DNA of 64,000 bases, from contig NZ_CP091037.1 in assembly GCF_021534965.1 (NCBI RefSeq), positions 124,001-188,000 of the forward strand. The letters run 5' to 3'. Origin of the DNA: Muricauda sp. SCSIO 65647 (lineage in GTDB: Bacteria; Bacteroidota; Bacteroidia; Flavobacteriales; Flavobacteriaceae). The position numbers were made by a program, and so were the translations under genes. The notes below the pieces were generated by a model. The model was not told where the DNA came from and did not search any database. It saw nothing but the letters and a program-made list of their open reading frames with translations. The first letter of the stretch is position 1. Each line of letters opens with the position of its first letter. Positions 1-8,740 of the stretch are shown one piece after another.

Positions 1-1
1 T

Positions 2-67
2 ACCGAGCGAAAAACCTTGGAGCGAATCCAACATATGTTAAAGACAGGAAAACCTTTAAGAAATTAG
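2..67 (+). CDS. 3-hydroxyacyl-CoA dehydrogenase, C-terminal tail (partial)
   Basis: Only the last 21 codons lie in the window, ending in TAG at 65-67. The frame reads TLERIQHMLKTGKPLRN at its end, which from memory matches the extreme C-terminus of flavobacterial 3-hydroxyacyl-CoA dehydrogenase/enoyl-CoA hydratase fusions. Its place directly upstream of a thiolase and an acyl-CoA dehydrogenase on the same strand supports a beta-oxidation operon. The call rests on this short tail and on context, so the exact enzyme is inferred. Confidence 0.6.
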   Translation, partial: TERKTLERIQHMLKTGKPLRN

Positions 68-146
68 ATGTATTCGATTGTTGGATGTTCCGATTTTTAG
101 CACTCCAACGATCTAAAAACCCAATGATCTAACAATCTAGATAAAA
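68..146. repeat. Intergenic spacer with reiterated short words
   Basis: This spacer lies between two operon genes. A 12-base word occurs at 105-116 and again at 121-132 with a single C/T difference (CCAAYGATCTAA), followed by a shortened copy, CAATCTAG. No terminator-like hairpin with a T-run was seen, so transcription probably continues into the thiolase gene. Confidence 0.45.
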
Positions 147-1337
147 ATGAAGACCGCATATATCGTAAAAGCATACCGAACCGCTGTGGGCAAGGCCCCA
201 AGGGGATTGTTCCGTTTCAAAAGGCCAGATGAACTGGCCGCCGAGACCATCGAACATATGATGAAAGAACTGCCCGATCTTGATAAAAAAAGAATCGATG
301 ATGTTATTGTGGGCAATGCCATGCCCGAAGCGGAGCAAGGGCTCAATATGGGGCGACTGATCTCACTTATGGGCCTGAACATCGAAGACGTGCCCGGGGT
401 AACGGTAAACCGCTACTGCGCCTCAGGTTTGGAGACCATAGGTATCGCAACGGCCAAGATTCAATCTGGGATGGCCGATTGCATCATTGCCGGTGGGGCC
501 GAGAGCATGAGTTATATTCCCATGGGAGGGTACAAGCCCGTACCCGATTATTCAGTGGCCAAAGAGGGCAATGAAGACTATTATTGGGGCATGGGCCTAA
601 CTGCTGAGGCCGTGGCCGAACAGTTCAACATATCGCGCAAAGACCAAGACGAGTTTGCCTATAACTCCCATATGAAAGCGTTGAAGGCCCAAAAAGAGAA
701 TCGTTTTCAAGACCAGATCGTGCCCATTGAAGTCGAGCACACCTTCGTGAATGCCAATGGTAAAAAAGATACCGACACCTATACGGTCAATAAAGATGAG
801 GGGCCCAGGGCAGATACTTCGCTTGACGTTTTGGCAAAATTGAGACCGGTGTTCGCGGCCAATGGAAGCGTGACCGCAGGCAACTCTTCGCAGATGAGCG
901 ATGGGGCCGCCTTTGTGATGGTAATGAGTGAAGAAATGGTCAAAGAACTCAATCTAGAACCCATAGCCCGATTGGTCAATTATGCCGCGGCAGGTGTAGA
1001 GCCCCGTATCATGGGCATTGGTCCGGTGAAAGCCATTCCAAAGGCCCTGAGGCAAGGTGATTTGAAGCAAGATGATATCGAGCTTATTGAATTGAACGAG
1101 GCATTTGCCTCCCAATCGCTGGCGGTCATACGTGAGTTGGGCCTGAACCAAGACATCGTCAATGTGAACGGGGGTGCCATTGCCTTGGGCCATCCACTGG
1201 GTTGTACCGGTGCGAAATTGTCGGTTCAGCTTTTTGATGAGATGCGAAAACGGAATATGAAAGGAAAATACGGTATGGTGACCATGTGTGTCGGTACCGG
1301 CCAGGGTGCCGCGGGTATTTATGAATTTTTAAATTAA
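147..1337 (+). CDS. fadA: Acetyl-CoA C-acyltransferase (thiolase)
   Basis: Cytoplasmic 396-residue thiolase that cleaves 3-ketoacyl-CoA with CoA in the last step of fatty acid beta-oxidation. The full catalytic set is visible: nucleophile Cys91 in RYCASGLE, His349 in GHPLGCTGAK, and Cys381 in CVGTGQGAA. The length is normal for the family. The ATG start follows an A-rich stretch and the reading begins with the usual thiolase N-terminus. It lies 11 bases ahead of an acyl-CoA dehydrogenase and behind a 3-hydroxyacyl-CoA dehydrogenase tail, so it belongs to a degradative fad operon rather than to biosynthetic acetoacetyl-CoA formation. A biosynthetic role cannot be excluded from sequence alone. 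Confidence 0.93.
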   Translation: MKTAYIVKAYRTAVGKAPRGLFRFKRPDELAAETIEHMMKELPDLDKKRIDDVIVGNAMPEAEQGLNMGRLISLMGLNIEDVPGVTVNRYCASGLETIGIATAKIQSGMADCIIAGGAESMSYIPMGGYKPVPDYSVAKEGNEDYYWGMGLTAEAVAEQFNISRKDQDEFAYNSHMKALKAQKENRFQDQIVPIEVEHTFVNANGKKDTDTYTVNKDEGPRADTSLDVLAKLRPVFAANGSVTAGNSSQMSDGAAFVMVMSEEMVKELNLEPIARLVNYAAAGVEPRIMGIGPVKAIPKALRQGDLKQDDIELIELNEAFASQSLAVIRELGLNQDIVNVNGGAIALGHPLGCTGAKLSVQLFDEMRKRNMKGKYGMVTMCVGTGQGAAGIYEFLN

Positions 1338-1348
1338 AAAATATTGTT

Positions 1349-3157
1349 ATGACAGAAGTACAGAACAAAGAAATTCTTCGGGGTGGACAGTTCATTGTCA
1401 AGGAAACCGATTGTGAGGACGTGTTCACACTCGAAGACCTTTCCGAAGAACAAAAAATGATGCGTGAAAGCACCAAAGAGTTTGTCGATAGGGAACTTTG
1501 GGCACATTGGGAACGTTTTGAGCAAAAAGACTATGCATACACCGAAGCGTGCATGCGCAAGGCCGGGGAGCTCGGCCTTTTGAGCATTGCCGTGCCCGAA
1601 GCTTACGGCGGCATGGGCATGGGCTTTGTTTCGACCATGTTGGTCTGTGACTATATCTCAGGGGCCACAGGCTCGTACAGTACCGCTTTTGGGGCACATA
1701 CGGGTATCGGCACCCTGCCCATAACACTCTATGGTACCGAAGAACAGAAAAAGAAATATGTGCCAAAATTGGCCTCGGGTGAGTGGTTTGGCGCTTACTG
1801 TCTGACAGAACCTGGTGCGGGCTCTGATGCCAATTCTGGAAAAACCAAGGCTGTTCTCTCCGATGATGGGAAATATTACAGTATCACCGGACAAAAAATG
1901 TGGATTTCAAATGCAGGATTCTGCAACCTGTTCATCGTGTTCGCACGAATTGAGGACGATAAGAACATTACGGGCTTCATTGTGGAAAATGACCCCAAAA
2001 ATGGAATCTCATTGGGCGATGAAGAAAAAAAGTTGGGCATCCACTCCTCTTCTACCCGTCAGGTCTTCTTCAGCGAGACCAAGGTTCCCGTTGAGAATAT
2101 GCTATCTGAGCGAGGCAATGGCTTCAAGATTGCCATGAATGCCCTAAATGTGGGCAGGATCAAACTGGCAGCGGCCTGCTTGGAAGCACAGCGTAGGGTC
2201 ATCAACGAGGCCACTAAGTACGCCAATGAGAGAATACAGTTCAAGACGCCCATTATAAATTTTGGGGCCATCAAGGCAAAACTGGCCGACATGGCCACCA
2301 ATGTCTATGTTGATGAATCGGCATGTTACAGGGCGGCCAAAAATATTGAAGACCGGGTTGCCATGAGAATGGCCGATGGCAACAGCCATCAAGAGGCAGA
2401 GTTAAAAGGGGTCGAAGAATACGCTATTGAATGTTCCATCTTGAAAGTGGCGGTCTCCGAACATGTACAGCACACCACTGATGAAGGCATACAGATCTTT
2501 GGGGGCATGGGCTTTAGTGCAGACACCCCTATGGAATCAGCCTGGCGTGATGCGCGAATCTCTCGAATCTACGAGGGCACCAATGAGATCAACCGAATGT
2601 TGTCGGTGGGCATGTTGGTCAAAAAAGCCATGCGAGGCCATGTGGATTTACTGGGGCCCGCTACTGCGGTAGGTGAAGAATTGATGGGAATCCCTTCATT
2701 TGATACACCTGATTTCTCAGAATTGTTCGCAGAAGAAAAAGACTTGATCAAGCGTCTAAAAAAGACGTTTCTGATGATAGCGGGCAGTGCTGTGCAAAAA
2801 TTCGGCACAGAGCTTGAGAAGCACCAGCAATTGTTGATGGCCGCCTCAGATATACTCATACAGGTCTATTTGGCGGAATCGGCGGTACTTCGAACCGAAA
2901 AGAATGCGAAGCGCTTTGGTGAAGATGCCCAGGCCGCACAGATCGCCATGGCCAAACTGTACCTATACCGGGCAACCGATATCATTGTACAGAAAGGCAA
3001 AGAGGCCATTGTCTCTTTCGCCGAAGGTGATGAGCAACGTATGATGCTCATGGGGCTGAAGCGATTTACCAAATACACGAACCAACCCAATGTTGTGGCA
3101 CTCCGAACCCAAATCGCGGAGAAAGTAGCTGCCGATAACGGTTATACCTTCGACTAA
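1349..3157 (+). CDS. Acyl-CoA dehydrogenase (long, VLCAD-like)
   Basis: A 602-residue FAD flavoenzyme that introduces the trans-2 double bond into acyl-CoA. The FAD/substrate segment GAYCLTEPGAGSDANSGKT sits near residue 150. The C-terminal catalytic segment holds IYEGTNEINRML, with the probable catalytic base at Glu409. About 170 residues follow the classical 380-430 residue core, an extension also found in very-long-chain (VLCAD/ACAD9-type) enzymes, so a long-chain substrate is likely but inferred. It is the last gene of the beta-oxidation operon and is followed by a strong hairpin terminator. Confidence 0.92.
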   Translation: MTEVQNKEILRGGQFIVKETDCEDVFTLEDLSEEQKMMRESTKEFVDRELWAHWERFEQKDYAYTEACMRKAGELGLLSIAVPEAYGGMGMGFVSTMLVCDYISGATGSYSTAFGAHTGIGTLPITLYGTEEQKKKYVPKLASGEWFGAYCLTEPGAGSDANSGKTKAVLSDDGKYYSITGQKMWISNAGFCNLFIVFARIEDDKNITGFIVENDPKNGISLGDEEKKLGIHSSSTRQVFFSETKVPVENMLSERGNGFKIAMNALNVGRIKLAAACLEAQRRVINEATKYANERIQFKTPIINFGAIKAKLADMATNVYVDESACYRAAKNIEDRVAMRMADGNSHQEAELKGVEEYAIECSILKVAVSEHVQHTTDEGIQIFGGMGFSADTPMESAWRDARISRIYEGTNEINRMLSVGMLVKKAMRGHVDLLGPATAVGEELMGIPSFDTPDFSELFAEEKDLIKRLKKTFLMIAGSAVQKFGTELEKHQQLLMAASDILIQVYLAESAVLRTEKNAKRFGEDAQAAQIAMAKLYLYRATDIIVQKGKEAIVSFAEGDEQRMMLMGLKRFTKYTNQPNVVALRTQIAEKVAADNGYTFD

Positions 3158-3181
3158 TTCAAATGATCATCTTAGATGATG

Positions 3182-3215
3182 ACCGTCCTGATAATCCTAT
3201 CAGGACGGTTTTTTT
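3182..3215 (+). terminator. Rho-independent terminator of the fad operon
   Basis: A perfect 11-bp stem (ACCGTCCTGAT paired with ATCAGGACGGT) with a 6-base loop is followed by a seven-T run. It begins 24 bases after the acyl-CoA dehydrogenase stop codon. The convergent M49 gene ends at 3231, so the element may serve as a boundary for both. Confidence 0.92.
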
Positions 3216-3230
3216 ATTGGTCGTCTTGGC

Positions 3231-5249
3231 CTAGAGGTATCCGAATCGTTTTGAGTAATCCAACATCTGTGCTTCAAAACTGGTTGGCTGGGTTACCTTT
3301 ATGTCAATGATCTCGCCAGATTCATCGGTTTCGGGCACTAAAACAGGATTGACAAAACCGCTATAGGGGGCACTCTTGAACCTTTCATTTCGCTTTAATA
3401 CTTCTTTGTGCAACTCTTGATCGACCTTTACCCCATAGCCTTCGACCAGATCTTGCGCCGCTTTAAAATCCCCCTCAGATTTGATGCGCTGTGACTCCTT
3501 CAGCAACTCCCCAAAAAGTTCACGTAACCTTGCATAATCATTGATATTGTAATAGCTCTTACCGTCACGCTCGACCTTTTCGATAACATTGTCTGCCTTG
3601 CCCTTTTCAAAAGCCCAGGCAGAGACCCATTGACGATTCACCATATGGTCTTCTTCAATATCATCACCGAGTTCAATACGTATCAATTGGGTCATCAGGC
3701 CATTTCTTATATAGCCGTCATAGGCCGCCTTGCCCAATTTTTCCCAATCATCTACCAAGCCAAGCTCTTGCATTTTGGGATCCATCGAAAAATAGAGCCC
3801 TACAAGGTCTGCCCTACCCTCTTCCATGGTCGAGGCATAGTTCTTCAAGGTTTCCTTGGGTTGACCGACCCCTGGGTTGATCTGACCTGAGGCATGGCCC
3901 ACCACCTCATGTAGGGCAGTGTGCAATTTATCGGCCAGCTTTCCATATTCCTCCTCTAAAGCGATCTCTTCCTGATCATGGGCAAACTCCTTCAACCGTC
4001 CGCTGCCCCCGGCATTGTTATAGGCACCGATGATATTCCCCAAAGAAACAGATTTGCTGCCGTGTTCTTGGCGAATCCAATTGTTGTTGGGCAAATTCAC
4101 CCCAATGGGTGTACTGGGTGATGCATCACCCGCTTCTCCGGCCACATTGATCGTTTTATACGAAATGCCCACGACATTATCCTTTTTATGCTCTTCCATC
4201 AAAGGAGAATTGTCTTCGAACCACTGGGCGTTTTCTGATAAAACCGCCATTTGTTTTGACATTTCAAAATCTTTCAACTGCACAATGGTCTCATAAGAAC
4301 CCTTATAGCCTTTTGGGTCGTTGTACACTTCGACAAAGCCGGTGATCCAGTCAATATTGCCCTCTGTAGAATTGACCCAAGCGATCGCATATTCGTCCCA
4401 AGTGTTCAAATCGCCGGTGGTGTAATAGTCGATCAGCAATTGCAGTGTTTTGGCCTGCTGCTCATTTTCGGCAACTTCTTTTGCTTTCTCCAACCATTTG
4501 ATCATCTCATCTATGGCCTCACCGTACATACCGCCAGATTTCCATACCTTTTCCACCAATTTTCCATCTTCGCGCATCAATTTTGTGTTCAGTCCGATTT
4601 CAATGGGTCTTCCTTCGGGCCCCTTGTCCATCGTTTCATAAAAAGCGGTAACATCGGCATCGGTCACCGATGGGCCATAAAAATTGACCGCTGATTCGGC
4701 AACATTGTCAACCCCCTTCTTTTTGTTCACTTTTTTATTGTCGGCATCGTTGAAAATGACCTCAAAGGGCTCCCCCGTCAATTCGGTATCCGTCTCTTTC
4801 AACAAAAAATTCAAATACTCCGCCGAAAAACCAGGCTTGATCTTGTCATTGGAATAATGATGGTGAATGCCGTTTGAGAACCATACCCTCTTCAAATAGG
4901 TCTCAAAAGCCTTCCAATCTTCGGTAGCCTTATCTCCCTTAAAGGAAACATAGACATTTTCTAAGGCATCCCGTATTTGCAGATTATGGCGATAGTTTTG
5001 GTCCCACATAATGTCTCTACCGGCCAGACCAGCTTGGGTAAGATAATAGACCAATTTTTTCTCTTTTAAGGTAAGTTGTTCAAAGCCAGATATTTGATAG
5101 CGTAGAATACGAAGGTCAGCAAACTGTTCCACCACATGCTCAAAGGGCTCGGCTTTTACGGACCCCTCTTTGTTTTCAACCGCCTTTTCTTGGCAACCCC
5201 AGAAAAAAACAACTGACATGAAAATCAGTAGTACATACTTAGTTCTCAT
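3231..5249 (-). CDS. Dipeptidyl-peptidase III-like M49 zinc peptidase, lipoprotein
   Basis: A 672-residue zinc metallopeptidase. The M49 signature is complete: HEVVGH gives ligands His447 and His452 with catalytic Glu448, and EEGRAD at 476-481 supplies the third ligand region. M49 enzymes remove dipeptides from peptide N-termini. The N-terminus is a lipoprotein signal (hydrophobic run ending FFWGC), so this copy is probably anchored to the outer membrane or periplasmic face, unlike the cytosolic eukaryotic enzyme. The length is typical of bacterial DPP III. It stands alone on the minus strand, between a convergent operon end and a divergent decarboxylase. The true substrate is unknown. Confidence 0.88.
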   Translation of the reverse strand: MRTKYVLLIFMSVVFFWGCQEKAVENKEGSVKAEPFEHVVEQFADLRILRYQISGFEQLTLKEKKLVYYLTQAGLAGRDIMWDQNYRHNLQIRDALENVYVSFKGDKATEDWKAFETYLKRVWFSNGIHHHYSNDKIKPGFSAEYLNFLLKETDTELTGEPFEVIFNDADNKKVNKKKGVDNVAESAVNFYGPSVTDADVTAFYETMDKGPEGRPIEIGLNTKLMREDGKLVEKVWKSGGMYGEAIDEMIKWLEKAKEVAENEQQAKTLQLLIDYYTTGDLNTWDEYAIAWVNSTEGNIDWITGFVEVYNDPKGYKGSYETIVQLKDFEMSKQMAVLSENAQWFEDNSPLMEEHKKDNVVGISYKTINVAGEAGDASPSTPIGVNLPNNNWIRQEHGSKSVSLGNIIGAYNNAGGSGRLKEFAHDQEEIALEEEYGKLADKLHTALHEVVGHASGQINPGVGQPKETLKNYASTMEEGRADLVGLYFSMDPKMQELGLVDDWEKLGKAAYDGYIRNGLMTQLIRIELGDDIEEDHMVNRQWVSAWAFEKGKADNVIEKVERDGKSYYNINDYARLRELFGELLKESQRIKSEGDFKAAQDLVEGYGVKVDQELHKEVLKRNERFKSAPYSGFVNPVLVPETDESGEIIDIKVTQPTSFEAQMLDYSKRFGYL

Positions 5250-5402
5250 TTTTTTATTGATTTACGATTCAGGCAAATGTAATCAATGAAGGGTATGTGT
5301 TTCATGAGCAATGTCATACCATTCGAACTGATTTTCGACAAGGTCAGATTTTGTTTTGGCCTTGGGTTTTGTAAGGTTGGCCCAGAGAGTTAAATTAGAG
5401 GA

Positions 5403-6842
5403 ATGGATAACAGTTATTTGAATCGGGTTTTCGACCTCCCAGAATATCGACAAAATGGCCATAGGCTTATCGATATGTTGGCCGAACACTTAGCGCGTTG
5501 CCTTCAGCAAAAAGGAAAGCCCATCAATTGGAACCTACCTGAGGAAGAACTGTATTTTTGGGAAGATTTTTTGGAAAATGGGAACAAGGAAGATTTTTTT
5601 CAGGAAGTATTGAATCGAACGGTGCATACCCATCACCCAAAATATGTGGGCCATCAAGTGGCTGCCACCGCCCCTCTCACGGCATTGACCGGTATGGTGT
5701 CTTCAATGCTCAACAACGGTATGGCCGTTTATGAAATGGGTATGTCTCCCTCAGCCATAGAAAGGGTCGTCACCGATAAAATCTGTGAACAGATCGGCTT
5801 TAAGGAAAGTGCTGGCGGATTTCTGACCTCTGGTGGCACCCTGGCCAATCTCACGGCACTGCTTTCGGCCAGAAAGGCAAAAGTAGCACACGATATCTGG
5901 AATGAGGGCCATACAGAACCATTGGGCATAATGGTCTGTGAAGAGGCGCATTATTGCATCGACCGGGCGGCAAAGATCATGGGGTTGGGAAAAAAAGGAA
6001 TCATCAAGATACCTGCAAGCGATACCTTTTCAATGGATGTTTCAACGTTGGACGAACATTTTGTAAAGGCATCGGCAAATGGCATCAAGGTATTTGCCAT
6101 TGTCGGCTCTGCCCCTTCGACCGCTACGGGCGCACATGATGATTTAGAGGCAATAGCTGAATTTGCCGTAAAAAAGAATCTTTGGTTTCATGTAGATGGC
6201 GCCCATGGCGGAGCGGCCATTTATGCCAAAAAGTACCGGCACTTGGTAAGCGGAATCGAAAAAGCAGACTCTGTGGTGATCGATGGGCATAAGATGATGC
6301 TCATGCCCACTATTACCACCGCGTTGTTGTTCAAGAACAAAAAGCACGCGCAGCATACCTTTAGCCAAAAAGCGGACTATCTACTGAATGATTCTGATGA
6401 GGACGAATGGTTCAATAGTGGCAAAAAGACCTTTGAATGCACGAAGACCATGATGAGCCTGCACTGGTACGTGCTCTTGAAATTTTATGGGGAAAGACTG
6501 TTCGATGAGTTTGTGACCAGACAATATGATTTGGCCCGTTCGTTTGCCGATTTGGTCAAAGAGCATCCCCATTTTGAGTTGGCCATCGAGCCCAGCTCGA
6601 ACATTCTCTGTTTTAGATATTGGCAAGGGAATCGTTCAAAAAAAGAATTGAATGAATTGAACGCCGAGATACGGCAAGAACTGTTGGATGATGGCGAATA
6701 CTATCTTGTACAGACAAGACTCAAGGGCATTCATTACCTAAGAACAACACTGATGAACCCGTTTACGACCATGGAACATCTAGGGTCGCTTCTCAAAAAG
6801 ATTGAGGAAGTAGCGAAAACAATCGCTGAAAAAAATCGCTAA
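5403..6842 (+). CDS. PLP-dependent group II amino acid decarboxylase
   Basis: A 479-residue fold-type I pyridoxal-phosphate enzyme of the aromatic-amino-acid/diaminobutyrate decarboxylase family. The cofactor lysine is Lys297 in VIDGHKMMLMP, and VDGAHGGAA upstream carries the Asp that contacts the PLP ring nitrogen. SGGTLANLTAL is the phosphate-binding segment. Homologues decarboxylate L-Dopa/Trp, Glu or 2,4-diaminobutyrate; the substrate cannot be assigned here. A TTTTG (5367-5371), 19-base spacer and TAAATTAG (5391) lie just upstream of the ATG, close enough to imply a very short or absent leader. The 3' end overlaps the convergent GH15 gene by 4 bases. Confidence 0.88.
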   Translation: MDNSYLNRVFDLPEYRQNGHRLIDMLAEHLARCLQQKGKPINWNLPEEELYFWEDFLENGNKEDFFQEVLNRTVHTHHPKYVGHQVAATAPLTALTGMVSSMLNNGMAVYEMGMSPSAIERVVTDKICEQIGFKESAGGFLTSGGTLANLTALLSARKAKVAHDIWNEGHTEPLGIMVCEEAHYCIDRAAKIMGLGKKGIIKIPASDTFSMDVSTLDEHFVKASANGIKVFAIVGSAPSTATGAHDDLEAIAEFAVKKNLWFHVDGAHGGAAIYAKKYRHLVSGIEKADSVVIDGHKMMLMPTITTALLFKNKKHAQHTFSQKADYLLNDSDEDEWFNSGKKTFECTKTMMSLHWYVLLKFYGERLFDEFVTRQYDLARSFADLVKEHPHFELAIEPSSNILCFRYWQGNRSKKELNELNAEIRQELLDDGEYYLVQTRLKGIHYLRTTLMNPFTTMEHLGSLLKKIEEVAKTIAEKNR

Positions 6843-8638
6843 TTCATCGACTCCCAAATCTTTTGCTCACTATCGATGCGTGAGAAGTTGATGGCACATT
6901 CAATGAGCGCCAAATGTGAGTATGCTTGTGGAAAGTTGCCCAACAAACGTTTGGTGCGAAAATCAATATCCTCACTGAAAAGCCCTAGGTGGTTACTGTA
7001 CGAGAGCAACCTTTCGAAAACTTCTTGGGCCTTTTTACGCTCTCCGATCTTGAACAAGCTGTTCACAAACCAGAATGAACAGACCGTAAAAGAAGAAGAG
7101 GGCAACCCAAAATCATCCCTGTTCTTGTAACGATAGAGCAAGCCATCATTACTGAGTTCCCTTTCGATGGCCTTTACCGTTTTGATATAGCGCTCGTCTT
7201 TGGCATCTACGCAGCCGTAGGCCTCCATCAACAGTACCGAGGCATCTAAATGATCTGATCCGTACGATTGGGTATAGGCCCCTACCCTCTCATTCCATGC
7301 GTTGTCATAGATATCGTTCCAGATTTCCGCCTCTAAGTGTTTCCACTTTTCAATCTTGTGCTTTTTACCCAAGATCTGGGCTACTTTTATGGCACGGTTA
7401 AGGGCGGTCCAGCATAGTACTTTCGAAAAGGTAAAGTGCTGGTCTTCTGTGCGGAATTCCCAAATACCCTTATCAGGGTCTCGCCATGTTTGGCTAACGA
7501 TCCAGACTATGCCTTTGGTTATCGTCCAAAGTTCCTCCCCATTTTCAATATCGGTGCTGAATTTCTCCAATTGCTGGTAGATGACATCCATCAAAATGCC
7601 ATAGATATCATTCTGTTTTTGAAGATAAGCGGCATTGCCGACCCGCACCGGTTTTGAATTCATGTAGCCGCTGAGATGCTCAAGGGTCTCTTCGGTCAAT
7701 CTCTTCTCACCATTGATACCGTACATGATTTGCATCTTCTCGCCCTTGTGTGGAATGATATCGATAATGAACTTGAGATAACGACGGGCCATGTTCTCAT
7801 GCCCAAGTTCAGAAACCACCTTGATGACCATTGAGGCATCACGGATCCAACAAAAACGATAATCCCAATTGCGCACTTCACCGATCGTTTCGGGCAATGA
7901 GGTGGTGGCCGCCGCCAAAACAGCTCCAGAACGATCATAGCTCAACAATTTCAAGGTAATCGCACTTCGTGCTATCTGAGCGTTATACTTGTTGTAATTG
8001 GGCGTTTTGTTAGACCAGTTCAACCAATATACCTTGGTTCGCTCAAGATCGAGATAGCTTCGTCTAGTCGATGGCATAAAGATCTTTTCGTGATAGGCCA
8101 ACAGAAAATAACCGTCTTCCCGTAAGATTATGGGCAATCCTTCCATAACGCTCCTCTTATCAAAAGAAGTGTACAGAAAGGTGGTGTCAAACTTCCCATT
8201 TTTGGTGAGGCTTGCTATGAAATCAGGTTTGATGTGGCTTTTGGTCTCATTTTGGGCGTAGCCCAATTTCGGGTCATATTTTATGGTAAAGACCGGTTTG
8301 CCCGAAATATGTCTCACGTAGCGAATGATTTCAGGAGGAGAGTGGTATTTGCCATTTTGCTTGTAGTACCGGGGCATAAAGTCATGTATTTCAAAAACAT
8401 CATCCCCGTTTGAAAACTTGGTCTTTAAAATGGCCGTGTCGGTTGTGTAGCGCTGTTGGATGGTATACTCGTCGCTTACCAAAATTTCGAAGCTACCACC
8501 TATATCCTTATCCAATAACTTGGCAAAAACCGAGGCCGAATCAAATTCTGGCAAACAGCACCAATCGATTGATCCCGTTTTCGAGATCAGTGCAGCACTG
8601 TGGCAGTTACCTATTATTCCATAATCAAGGTTATCCAT
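6839..8638 (-). CDS. GH15 family glycoside hydrolase (trehalase/glucoamylase-like)
   Basis: A 599-residue protein with a glucoamylase-like architecture: an N-terminal beta domain (GIIGNCHSAALISKTGSIDW) followed by an (alpha/alpha)6 barrel. Family hallmarks are VRNWDYRFCWIRDAS near residue 265 and the C-terminal segment with GNFPQAYSHLALIECA. No signal peptide is visible, so it is probably cytoplasmic. GH15 members of this type include bacterial trehalases and glucoamylases. The divergent TPS-TPP fusion 100 bases away suggests it acts on trehalose or a related glucoside; that substrate is inferred. It overlaps the end of the convergent decarboxylase by 4 bases. Confidence 0.87.
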   Translation of the reverse strand: MDNLDYGIIGNCHSAALISKTGSIDWCCLPEFDSASVFAKLLDKDIGGSFEILVSDEYTIQQRYTTDTAILKTKFSNGDDVFEIHDFMPRYYKQNGKYHSPPEIIRYVRHISGKPVFTIKYDPKLGYAQNETKSHIKPDFIASLTKNGKFDTTFLYTSFDKRSVMEGLPIILREDGYFLLAYHEKIFMPSTRRSYLDLERTKVYWLNWSNKTPNYNKYNAQIARSAITLKLLSYDRSGAVLAAATTSLPETIGEVRNWDYRFCWIRDASMVIKVVSELGHENMARRYLKFIIDIIPHKGEKMQIMYGINGEKRLTEETLEHLSGYMNSKPVRVGNAAYLQKQNDIYGILMDVIYQQLEKFSTDIENGEELWTITKGIVWIVSQTWRDPDKGIWEFRTEDQHFTFSKVLCWTALNRAIKVAQILGKKHKIEKWKHLEAEIWNDIYDNAWNERVGAYTQSYGSDHLDASVLLMEAYGCVDAKDERYIKTVKAIERELSNDGLLYRYKNRDDFGLPSSSFTVCSFWFVNSLFKIGERKKAQEVFERLLSYSNHLGLFSEDIDFRTKRLLGNFPQAYSHLALIECAINFSRIDSEQKIWESMN

Positions 8639-8681
8639 AGATTAAATCTTCCCAAAAGGATTCGTACTAGTTGGTTTTAAG

Positions 8682-8694
8682 CGACAATTTGTCG
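8682..8694. promoter_or_regulatory. Palindrome CGACAA-T-TTGTCG between divergent trehalose genes
   Basis: A perfect inverted repeat with 6-bp arms around one base lies in the 102-bp spacer shared by the GH15 gene and the TPS-TPP gene. It is positioned where a repressor or activator could control both. A TTG at 8671-8673 lies just upstream, so the palindrome would sit in the spacer of a possible rightward promoter. The binding protein is unknown. Confidence 0.4.
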
Positions 8695-8740
8695 AAATTT
8701 AGAGAAATTAGCATGCAAATCAAGGTAAAGTACCCATTTA